A stretch of 9,889 nucleotides of DNA from Candidatus Heimdallarchaeota archaeon (GTDB lineage: Archaea > Asgardarchaeota > Heimdallarchaeia > Heimdallarchaeales > Heimdallarchaeaceae). The notes below the pieces were generated by a model. That model was given only the letters and a program-made list of their open reading frames with translations, searched no databases and had not been told where the DNA came from. The position numbers were made by a program, and so were the translations under genes. Shown in pieces: positions 1-5,703 of the stretch. The first letter of the stretch is position 1, and each line of letters begins with the position of its first letter. The stretch is taken from assembly GCA_030628305.1 (NCBI GenBank), contig DAOVRE010000036.1, positions 1 to 9,889 of the forward strand. Direction: 5' to 3'.

Positions 1-718
1 AGATAGTATCAATACCTAAGGAAACTATCTTTTTTACGCTTAATAGCATATCACGCATTGAATCATATTCCGAAACGAAAGGAGGTTTGAACAATAGATA
101 CGCCTTGACTCGTGCGCCATTCTCTATTATTTTATTTGCAGCTTTTTCAAAATCCTCCCAGAAGAAACCTTTGTTAATAGAGTTCATAAGGATAGAATTG
201 CTTGAGCTTTCCAACCCGATTGCTATCTCTAGTATGGACATATCTATTCTCTTTGATATATTTTTGAGTGATGAATCTTTAATGTATTCGGGTCTAGATT
301 CAATCACCACCTCTTTAATTACCTCATACTGTGATAGCTCTTCAAGCATTTTAAATTGAAATTCTTCTGGAATTTCTTTTGTATCAAGAAAACTCCCACT
401 TGTAAAAATCTTCACTGAATACAAGAATTCTTTATTCAGTTTGTTCTTCAAAATCTTTTGAAATGATGATAAAATAATCTCGAAATCAGGTTGTTGAGGA
501 TTGTCGTAAATATACCCACAAATCGAACAACCACCACTGCCTGATAGTGCCCATGAGCATCCTCCTGTAGGGAGAATAAAAACTAAAGCTTTTCCTTGCT
601 CCGTTAGAAGACGAGTATCTTCTTCCCAGAAGACTACTTTTCGAGAATGTTTTCTAGAGGGAAGTTCTGCTTCTCTAATTTGCTTGATTCTCTCAGCAAA
701 GTCTTTGTTAATTTTCAT
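1..718 (-). CDS. RaSEA-like radical SAM enzyme, archaeosine synthase beta subunit (3' end cut by window edge)
   Basis: This frame starts with ATG at 718 and stays open for 239 codons to the window edge, so the C-terminal part is missing. It reads as a radical SAM protein of the RaSEA (TIGR01210, Elp3-like) type. Cys54, Cys64 and Cys67 lie in a GGC-x9-CSICGY arrangement that would hold the 4Fe-4S cluster. Further family-like segments are FTSGSFLD (105-112), ESRPEY (140-145) and IGLE (167-170), followed by an INKGF and a KPPF stretch. Known RaSEA acts after ArcS: it cleaves the lysine-modified preQ0 base in tRNA to leave the formamidine of archaeosine (G+) at position 15 of the D-loop. The start overlaps the arcS stop as ATGA (715-718), so the two are probably cotranscribed and translationally coupled. 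The adjacency to arcS makes the assignment strong; sequence motifs alone would support only an Elp3-like radical SAM protein. Confidence 0.88.
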   Translation of the reverse strand, partial: MKINKDFAERIKQIREAELPSRKHSRKVVFWEEDTRLLTEQGKALVFILPTGGCSWALSGSGGCSICGYIYDNPQQPDFEIILSSFQKILKNKLNKEFLYSVKIFTSGSFLDTKEIPEEFQFKMLEELSQYEVIKEVVIESRPEYIKDSSLKNISKRIDMSILEIAIGLESSSNSILMNSINKGFFWEDFEKAANKIIENGARVKAYLLFKPPFVSEYDSMRDMLLSVKKIVSLGIDTI

Positions 719-2619
719 TTTTTACTCCTCACTTTCTTCTTAACTTCTGCAACAATCCCTGAAGTCATCTTGTTCATATCACTCCCAGAAACAAAAGCAG
801 TTGCTGTAGCTATTATTTGATCTTCATGAACTATGAAAATTTCATCGTTTGGTTGGATTCGTTCATTAGCATGAATGACACCAGGGGCATAAATATTGCT
901 CCCAGAAACCCGTTCGGCTCCAAATTCAAGGATGTTTTCGGTTTTGCTAAAAATCAAATTAGCAGGTTTTGGAAAGAGAGATAAATATCCGCTTTTGGTA
1001 GCATAAGTTGCTATGTGTTCATTATCTTTGTAGATATGTTGGTCACGAGGAAATTTACCTTTAATCCTTACAGAATAGGGGAACAAAATTACTCCGGTTC
1101 CTAATCCATATTCAAAATCTGCAACAGCTTGTATCTTCCTTATTTTGCTCGAGATTCCTTTTTGGTCAGATGTTTTTGTTGCTTGTTGGATTTCTACTAA
1201 AGTGTCAGTCAACTGTTGACAAGCTTCTTCACTTGTTGGATTTGCATCTTTAGCCGTATCTTTAATATCAAAAGATGAAGTGGTTCTGATTTTTTCCACA
1301 ATGTCCTCGTACCCTTTTCCATGTGTATGATTTACGACTACAGTGTCCTTTGGAAAATGTGACAAAACATCCTTTAGGAGTTCCGCTGTAACTTCAATCT
1401 CCTTTTCAGACCACCCACCTGAAACAGGAATGTCATAATATTTTACTGGATAAATATCTTCTAGTTCACGTGGGACGACAGATAATGGTGATGTTATAAT
1501 CAATTCAGTAAGTGACTTGAACACACCCTTTCCAGCTTTTCTCATGGCTTTATGAAAGAATTTGTGAGACCTTGAAAATGAATAAGGTTTCCTTGCTGAG
1601 CAAGGCAATAGTATAACTAAATTTGAATTGGGATCAGGTTTATACCTCTTTCGCACTCTCTCTCTAAATTCTGTTATCAAGGGTCGATCAAATGATTCTT
1701 CCCCTATACATCTGACGGGAGAAGATGATATCATTGGTGTTCTTATTCGAAGATTTTCGTTGAAATGAGTATCAACTCTCTTGAGTGCTGCTGCAAAACT
1801 CACATTATTATGAACATCTTTCTCAACCTGTGCTCGAAAAATACCTCTTTCAATTGAATATCTTATTCGAGATAGTGTATTCTTAATTACCATTTCATTG
1901 TGTTTAAACAGATTGGGTTCTAGACCATTACAATGAGGACAATAACATTTTGGATGGATGGATTGCCTGTAAACTTGATCCTCTGTAAGAAAATAGCCAT
2001 TTTTTGATACATAATGTGCAAAAGAATTATCGAAGAAGTCTATCCCCATGTAAACTAAGAAGGAGTAAAGGGAAGGTGATATGGGGCCAGGAACATATAA
2101 AGCAATATCTGGTGATAACATTTCTCTCAGTTGTACTAACGTTTCTGTTATGCGTCGTTGATTGGTAAATAATGAGGTTAATCCAGATAGAATGTATAAC
2201 GAACAATCAGTTTCCATGATTTCTTTAATGCGTGGGTTATTGGTTTGAGAAATAGGTAAAGTGAATATAGACGTTTCTAATTCTGGAGAAGACAGGAATC
2301 TATCTAAATAATTCTCAAAATCACTGACAATGAAACTATCCTCAGCAAAAGGAGGATAAAAGGGTTGTTCAGTCAGTTGGAACTTTGTTGAATGATATTT
2401 GTCCATTTTGTCTTCTGGAAGTATCCATGATAAGTTATAATCTGTTTTTTTCACATCATCAAAATTAGGTGGAAAAGGTACATCGAAAACAGCTGTATAA
2501 CCTTCAATTATTATAGGTGGATTTATAGCTATCAAACCTGGTGATAGGGGATAATGAGTCCTTGTTTCAGCTAATGTTCGTGCATATCCAAATTGTCTAA
2601 GAGGCTGAAAGAATCTCAT
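715..2619 (-). CDS. arcS: Archaeosine synthase alpha subunit ArcS (TGT-like, PUA domain)
   Basis: The 634-residue product matches the ArcS layout. An N-terminal TGT-like region contains a zinc motif CYCPHC (Cys225, Cys227, Cys230) with His240 as probable fourth ligand. The ArcS signature PCSARKPYS follows at 339-347, with SRSHKFF just after it, and then SPLSVVPRELEDIYP (377-391) and YDIPVSGGW (395-403). A C-terminal PUA-type RNA-binding domain covers roughly 560-632 and ends in a basic tail. Known ArcS attaches lysine to preQ0 at position 15 of tRNA, and a RaSEA radical SAM partner then completes archaeosine. The partner is encoded directly downstream with a 4-base ATGA overlap. No tRNA-guanine transglycosylase (arcTGT) gene that inserts preQ0 lies in this window. 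The ATG at 2619 is used; no clear Shine-Dalgarno site precedes it. The insert at about 445-495 is polar, rich in Thr, Lys, Asp and Gln, and probably a flexible linker. Confidence 0.93.
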   Translation of the reverse strand: MRFFQPLRQFGYARTLAETRTHYPLSPGLIAINPPIIIEGYTAVFDVPFPPNFDDVKKTDYNLSWILPEDKMDKYHSTKFQLTEQPFYPPFAEDSFIVSDFENYLDRFLSSPELETSIFTLPISQTNNPRIKEIMETDCSLYILSGLTSLFTNQRRITETLVQLREMLSPDIALYVPGPISPSLYSFLVYMGIDFFDNSFAHYVSKNGYFLTEDQVYRQSIHPKCYCPHCNGLEPNLFKHNEMVIKNTLSRIRYSIERGIFRAQVEKDVHNNVSFAAALKRVDTHFNENLRIRTPMISSSPVRCIGEESFDRPLITEFRERVRKRYKPDPNSNLVILLPCSARKPYSFSRSHKFFHKAMRKAGKGVFKSLTELIITSPLSVVPRELEDIYPVKYYDIPVSGGWSEKEIEVTAELLKDVLSHFPKDTVVVNHTHGKGYEDIVEKIRTTSSFDIKDTAKDANPTSEEACQQLTDTLVEIQQATKTSDQKGISSKIRKIQAVADFEYGLGTGVILFPYSVRIKGKFPRDQHIYKDNEHIATYATKSGYLSLFPKPANLIFSKTENILEFGAERVSGSNIYAPGVIHANERIQPNDEIFIVHEDQIIATATAFVSGSDMNKMTSGIVAEVKKKVRSKK

Positions 2620-2677
2620 TTTAACATCAAATCACTTGTTTAGTGTAGGAAAAGAGATAGGCAATAAAAATAATGTG

Positions 2678-2685
2678 TTATAACA
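2678..2685 (-). promoter_or_regulatory. Candidate TATA-like element upstream of arcS
   Basis: GTTATAAC, a perfect 8-base palindrome, lies about 60 bases before the arcS start. An archaeal start site 25 bases downstream would leave a leader of roughly 35 nt. A second A/T-rich candidate (2661-2670 read in reverse) would give a shorter leader. Neither can be chosen without transcript data. Confidence 0.25.
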
Positions 2686-2738
2686 GAGAAAAGGTTCGAA
2701 GAGTAATGTAAAGAAAGAGTATCTACGATAATTTGTTG

Positions 2739-2777
2739 TATTCAAGAGTATCGACCTTGAACCTAGCATATTCAAGA
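2739..2777. repeat. Short direct/inverted repeat cluster in the arcS upstream gap
   Basis: TATTCAAGA occurs at 2739-2747 and again at 2769-2777, exactly 30 bases apart. The inverted half CTTGAA lies between them at 2756-2761. The rest of the 229-base gap (2620-2848) is A/T-rich and holds no gene I can support. The repeats could be protein-binding sites, but such short A/T-rich matches also arise by chance. Confidence 0.25.
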
Positions 2778-2795
2778 AGGTTTTCTTCATTAAGG

Positions 2796-2834
2796 AAAAA
2801 AGAAAAACAACAACTATAAAATTTTGTAAAAAAA
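2796..2834 (-). terminator. Probable oligo-T terminator after the membrane-protein gene
   Basis: Read on the minus strand, the gene ending at 2849 is followed within 15 bases by a run of seven T (2834-2828). A second stretch of T5-C-T6 follows (2807-2796). Archaeal RNA polymerase terminates at such T-tracts without a hairpin, and none is visible here. Confidence 0.45.
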
Positions 2835-2848
2835 TATGTGTATCAGCA

Positions 2849-3313
2849 TCATTCTTTCAATCGTAGAACGTTCCTATGTTTGATGAGATAGTAGGATTTG
2901 AAGAAAATATCTATGATAAAAAATGGAGTGAATAAATAGCATGAAAGATAAACTAAACCATATCTGAATGCTTGGACACCATAACTTAAGAAAACATTTT
3001 GCGAAGGTCCATGTATTACAATAACCCAGTCCCATATTTTATCACTTAACCTAGTACGTAAAAGGAGGAAAAGAGGTGAAATTATAACTAAGATGCCTAC
3101 TAATAACAATAGTTCCCAATCTAACGTGAATACAAAATTATTTTTTGTAAAAAGAACAAGAAACAGTGCTAATGGAGTAATTACGAAGAAGAGAATGAGG
3201 ATATCCAAAATGAGTTTCTTCCTATTATATCTATAAAGATTAGTTTCATTTTTTTCGACAACAAAACCTGTTTTAGCTTCTGTTGGTTCTACAATGTTAG
3301 TAGTTTTCCCCAT
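2849..3313 (-). CDS. Small membrane protein of unknown function, about three TM segments
   Basis: I do not recognise the family. With the ATG at 3313 the product is 154 residues; an in-frame TTG three codons upstream (3322) would give 157. Numbering from that TTG, a polar N-terminus of about 33 residues is followed by hydrophobic segments at about 37-58 and 70-88. A short amphipathic stretch with DWVIVIHGPS (98-107) comes next, then a third segment at about 122-142 and a basic tail (KHRNVLRLKE). The clean alternation of hydrophobic segments and charged loops supports a real membrane protein. A candidate TATA element (3341-3349) lies about 32 bases before the ATG, giving a very short leader, and T-tracts follow the stop, so it is probably transcribed alone. 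An RDD-like first helix (R34 to D40) was considered, but the spacing is not convincing. Confidence 0.7.
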   Translation of the reverse strand: MGKTTNIVEPTEAKTGFVVEKNETNLYRYNRKKLILDILILFFVITPLALFLVLFTKNNFVFTLDWELLLLVGILVIISPLFLLLRTRLSDKIWDWVIVIHGPSQNVFLSYGVQAFRYGLVYLSCYLFTPFFIIDIFFKSYYLIKHRNVLRLKE

Positions 3314-3340
3314 GAGAATCAAAAGAACAATGCTATTTGT

Positions 3341-3349
3341 TACTTAAAA
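3341..3349 (-). promoter_or_regulatory. Candidate TATA box of the membrane-protein gene
   Basis: On the minus strand GAAAACATTTTAAGTA includes an A-rich BRE-like part and TTTTAAGTA. Its centre is about 32 bases before the ATG at 3313. The element resembles the GAAATGCTTAAGTA upstream of the riboflavin kinase gene. The TATA-like stretch overlaps a small hairpin, TGTTTT-AAG-AAAACA (3350-3364), at its upstream edge. Confidence 0.4.
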
Positions 3350-3406
3350 TGTTTTCTTAAAACAGGTCATCTGGACTAGAATCGGCGGTCTTTTGCAAGA
3401 TTAATT

Positions 3407-3517
3407 TGGCGGGCTAGCCCGGATTTGAACCGGGGACCCTCAGGTGTCAATTACAGCTCTAGAACGCTTCTAGCTGAATTAAAAGCCTGCTGCTCTACCT
3501 AGCTGAGCCACTAGCCC
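3407..3517 (-). tRNA. tRNA-Lys (UUU anticodon), intron-containing, CCA encoded
   Basis: The minus strand folds as a full tRNA. The acceptor stem is GGGCTAG (3517-3511) with CTAGCCC (3417-3411), the discriminator is G at 3410 and CCA is encoded at 3409-3407. The D arm is GCTC/GAGC around AGCTAGGTA. The T arm is CCCGG-TTCAAAT-CCGGG. Once a 34-nt insert is removed, the anticodon arm is GCAGG-CTTTTAA-CCTGA, with anticodon TTT at 3483-3481. The mature length is 77 nt including CCA. Base pair 27-43 is a G.A mismatch; the other four anticodon-stem pairs are intact. The lysine identity follows from the UUU anticodon. The gene is in the same orientation as its neighbours, with no obvious promoter at the expected -26 distance, so the 5' end is probably made by RNase P. 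Confidence 0.96.
3446..3479 (-). other. 34-nt tRNA intron at canonical position 37/38
   Basis: Removing these bases restores a seven-base anticodon loop and its stem; the ends are placed between A37 (3480) and A38 (3445). A shift by one A is equivalent in sequence. The intron forms a hairpin CTAGAA-GCG-TTCTAG on a lower stem CAG/CTG with a two-base AG bulge. The splice region fits the geometry of an archaeal bulge-helix-bulge: three-base bulges TA^A and AC^A flank a four-pair central helix (CTTT against ATTG). Two of those four pairs are U.U mismatches. Cutting would be done by the archaeal tRNA-splicing endonuclease. Confidence 0.88.
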
Positions 3518-3596
3518 ATGAGTTAGAATATCTTACTCACGATGTTCTTTCATTAAGCTCTTTTAATAAAACTTTCGTTTTTAATCTATTTCTTAA

Positions 3597-4169
3597 TTAG
3601 ATCGTTATCATGTTCGTCTTTGTTAGTATTGTGCTTCTTCTTGTTCCTGGAGAGTTTGCTAAATGCCATACTGTATATTGTTCTTCATAAGGATAAGTTG
3701 CTGATATCGCATCTATGGGAATTACTGTTACTAATTTTCTTACAGCTGCTCCAATTGCTGTGCTAAGCACTGCTCCGCTTGCTGATGTTCCAACTATTAT
3801 TACTGCTTTAATTTTGTTCTCTTTTAGCTTCTTCTCTAGTTCTGTATCAAAGAATTTGTCTACACCTGCTTTGATTATTGGTTCTCCTTTCTTAGGCAAG
3901 ATCTCTCTTCTCATATCCGCTTTACTTGCTGCGCTGGTTAAAGTAAAAATCACTGTCATGTCTCTTTCTCTAGCTTTTTCAAGAATTGTCTGGATTTTGT
4001 ATAGTGTCTTTACACATCTTGGTCTTCTTTCGTTATTACAATTTGAATTTTGCATATCTAATACGAGTAGAGCTGTTTCTCTGGGTTTGATTTTAACTTC
4101 TTGTACTTCTGGTGGGTTTGGTGCTTTTACTCTTGTCCACTCTTCAACTATCGTACTTTCATCACTCAT
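3597..4169 (-). CDS. Isochorismatase-fold (PF00857) protein lacking the usual catalytic cysteine
   Basis: The 190-residue product has the isochorismatase/nicotinamidase core. TALLVLDMQN (32-41) contains the catalytic-type Asp38, and GVDKFFDTELEKKL (102-115) contains Lys105 with the usual F..T.L pattern. VIIVGTSASGAVLSTA (123-138) corresponds to the motif that normally holds the nucleophilic Cys, six residues after the Gly. Here that place is Ala133. Cysteines occur only at 44 and 52, in an N-rich/R-rich loop after Asp38. Cys-dependent amidase chemistry (nicotinamidase type) is therefore unlikely. An isochorismatase-like hydrolysis, which can proceed with Asp and Lys, or a non-enzymatic role are alternatives. 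The substrate cannot be told. The ATG at 4169 is preceded by TTTATACT about 24 bases upstream, pointing to a leaderless transcript. It diverges from the riboflavin kinase gene across 100 bases. Confidence 0.85.
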   Translation of the reverse strand: MSDESTIVEEWTRVKAPNPPEVQEVKIKPRETALLVLDMQNSNCNNERRPRCVKTLYKIQTILEKARERDMTVIFTLTSAASKADMRREILPKKGEPIIKAGVDKFFDTELEKKLKENKIKAVIIVGTSASGAVLSTAIGAAVRKLVTVIPIDAISATYPYEEQYTVWHLANSPGTRRSTILTKTNMITI

Positions 4170-4188
4170 AAGCTCTCTTTACAATACG

Positions 4189-4196
4189 AGTATAAA
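4189..4196 (-). promoter_or_regulatory. TATA box for a probable leaderless isochorismatase-like transcript
   Basis: TTTATACT on the minus strand is centred about 24 bases before the ATG at 4169. This is the distance expected when an archaeal transcript starts at or next to the start codon. No Shine-Dalgarno site precedes that ATG, which fits leaderless translation. Confidence 0.5.
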
Positions 4197-4211
4197 TTAC
4201 TATACTTTTTT

Positions 4212-4235
4212 TGCTTAAAATGAAATGCTTAAGTA
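4212..4235 (+). promoter_or_regulatory. Candidate rbkR promoter with TGCTTAA direct repeat (possible autoregulatory operator)
   Basis: TGCTTAA occurs at 4212-4218 and 4226-4232, a 14-base period. The second copy merges into CTTAAGTA (4228-4235), a candidate TATA box preceded by GAAAT as a BRE-like part. Start of transcription would be near 4258. RbkR proteins are known to bind sites in riboflavin-gene promoters, so a repeat overlapping the promoter of rbkR itself is a reasonable operator candidate. That it is an operator is inference. Confidence 0.35.
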
Positions 4236-4273
4236 TTAGTTGTCATTTGTGATTATCGTTACTCATTTACGTG

Positions 4274-4990
4274 ATGCACATGAAAATCTTTGACCTTTCC
4301 AGCCGAGAAATCAATCTCCTTATCTATTTTGCTCAACTTCGTGCAAACGAGAAAGAAATCAGCATCACTACTTCTCAGATTGCAAATTTCTTCAAAACCT
4401 CCCAACAGACCGCTTCTCGGTGCTTGATTAGATTGAGCAAAGAATTAGGGCTTGTTTCTTGGCGTTCAACCCGTAAAGGTTCTTTTGTTCAACTCAATCC
4501 ATTAGGTTTAGATATCTTGCACCAACTACGTTTTGAACTTGAGAGAGCTCTTTATCCTGATCTGAATAAAATCACTGTCCATGGTTCTGTTTTTTCAGGG
4601 CTGGGAGAAGGGAAATATTACATCTCTCGTTCTTCTTATATGGATTCTTTTGTAAAAAAACTTGGCTTCAAACCTTTTCATGGTACTTTAAACCTTCGAA
4701 TTCCACCAGATGACGTTGACAGATTAGATCTGATTCGAGGTTCTTGGCCTGTCATTATCCCTGGTTTTGAGGAAAGCGGTAGGCAATATGGTGATGTTTT
4801 ATGTTATGAAGTAACAATTCCTAGTTTAACAGCTAAGGTAGCAGCTATTGTCCCAAGACGATCACATTATGGAAGCAATGTTCTTGAATTGATTAGTGAT
4901 GTAAACCTTAGAGAGGCACTAAATTTGGAAGATGGTTCAGAACTTGCAATCAATTATTCTTTGAATCAAACTAGTGAGCATGATAACTAA
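4274..4990 (+). CDS. ribK: CTP-dependent riboflavin kinase with N-terminal winged-helix domain (RbkR type)
   Basis: The product is 238 residues from ATG 4274; in-frame GTG 4271 or ATG 4280 are also possible and no Shine-Dalgarno site decides. Numbering from the GTG, residues 10-85 form a winged helix-turn-helix, with a probable recognition helix at TSQQTASRCLIRLSKELG (43-60) and a wing ending near NPLG. Residues 100-230 form the archaeal riboflavin kinase domain (DUF120). It shows VHGSVFSGLGEGKYY (103-117), LGFKPFHGTLN (131-141, with the invariant GTLN) and PRRSHYGSNVLELI (195-208). Known enzymes phosphorylate riboflavin to FMN using CTP rather than ATP. The same architecture is known as RbkR, a kinase that also regulates riboflavin genes. 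It is joined by a one-base TAATG overlap to an FAD synthetase gene, so the pair converts riboflavin to FAD. Regulation of its own promoter is likely by analogy, not shown. Confidence 0.93.
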   Translation: MHMKIFDLSSREINLLIYFAQLRANEKEISITTSQIANFFKTSQQTASRCLIRLSKELGLVSWRSTRKGSFVQLNPLGLDILHQLRFELERALYPDLNKITVHGSVFSGLGEGKYYISRSSYMDSFVKKLGFKPFHGTLNLRIPPDDVDRLDLIRGSWPVIIPGFEESGRQYGDVLCYEVTIPSLTAKVAAIVPRRSHYGSNVLELISDVNLREALNLEDGSELAINYSLNQTSEHDN

Positions 4991-5631
4991 TGGTTGGATC
5001 GCTAAATCACATCTTATTGAAAAAAATTTACTCTAACAATTTACATAAGCTCTTTTCAACAATTCCAACTCTCTCTAGGCAAATGGAACTTTCACAAGAC
5101 ATCATTAAGGCATCTCTACTAGATATGGTTGATAATGGTATTGTAATTGAAAGTAATGATCATCATTTCCGTTTGACGGAATTTGGAAGGAAGAAGATTA
5201 CTATTGTAATGACTGGTGGAACCTTTGACATTATGCATACTGGTCATATTTTTACTTTTGAACAGGCTCGAATGCTAGGTGATATGTTGGTAATAGTTAT
5301 TGCAACTGATAAAACAGTACAGAAGTTCAAACAACACCCTCCAACTAATTCTCAAAAAGACAGGGTTGAATTAATTCGTCACTTGAGAGAAGTAGATGCT
5401 GCTATAGAAGGAAGTGAAACAGATTTCCTTGAAACAATAGATGCTATCCAACCTGACATAATTGCATTGGGTTATGACCAGAAACACGATGAAAAAGATC
5501 TTTACAAGAAACTGAATGAACGAGGATTCTCTCATGTAAAGATTGTAAGACTCAAAGAACACGTATTTGGAAAGTCAACTTCAAAGATAGTTCAAGATAT
5601 AATCAAGCACAGTTATAGAGAAGAAAGCTGA
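4990..5631 (+). CDS. ribL: FAD synthetase RibL with an added N-terminal winged-helix domain
   Basis: Residues 70-213 are a cytidylyltransferase-like nucleotidyltransferase. VMTGGTFDIMHTGHIF (73-88) has the HxGH site at 83-86, DRVELIRHLREVD (124-136) follows, and GYDQKHDE (161-168) and KSTSKIVQDI (195-204) complete the set. This matches archaeal RibL, which joins FMN to an adenylyl group to give FAD. RibL enzymes I know of are about 150 residues; the extra 65-70 residues here look like a small winged HTH (IPTLSRQMELSQDIIKASLL at about 25-44, then a wing ending RLTEFGRKK). The ATG overlaps the stop of the kinase gene by one base (TAATG), and the whole extension is in frame, so it is not a misplaced start. 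The protein has no cysteine, although conserved C-terminal cysteines are reported for Methanocaldococcus RibL. A glycerol-3-phosphate cytidylyltransferase is the alternative; the kinase neighbour favours RibL. Confidence 0.88.
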   Translation: MVGSLNHILLKKIYSNNLHKLFSTIPTLSRQMELSQDIIKASLLDMVDNGIVIESNDHHFRLTEFGRKKITIVMTGGTFDIMHTGHIFTFEQARMLGDMLVIVIATDKTVQKFKQHPPTNSQKDRVELIRHLREVDAAIEGSETDFLETIDAIQPDIIALGYDQKHDEKDLYKKLNERGFSHVKIVRLKEHVFGKSTSKIVQDIIKHSYREES

Positions 5632-5703
5632 CTACATTTAATCTATTTTAACTTGAAATTCTGTTAGAAAGTTTCTTAATCAGCAAATTTTCAGTATTAT
5701 TTG

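Noticed and set aside
87..359. A 90-codon plus-strand open frame at the left edge
   Set aside because: It lies opposite the radical SAM gene and shows no domain; it is an antisense shadow.
2620..2848. A small RNA, riboswitch or CRISPR in the arcS upstream gap
   Set aside because: No long stem, no regular repeat-spacer pattern and no GC-rich island is visible; only short A/T-rich repeats.
3350..3364. Hairpin TGTTTT-AAG-AAAACA between tRNA-Lys and the membrane-protein gene, as a terminator
   Set aside because: The stem is A/T only and no T-run follows directly. It overlaps the candidate promoter element, so it is more likely chance or part of the promoter.
3715..4218. A 167-codon plus-strand open frame opposite the isochorismatase-like gene
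   Set aside because: It is antisense to a gene with clear family motifs, and its Leu/Ser-rich composition is what a reversed A/T-rich coding sequence gives. No promoter or start site supports it.
4990..5205. The RibL N-terminal extension as a start-site annotation error
   Set aside because: The ATG overlaps the upstream stop as TAATG, the frame is open throughout, and the extension has helix-turn-helix-like composition. A start at the internal Met74 would leave a 220-base gap.
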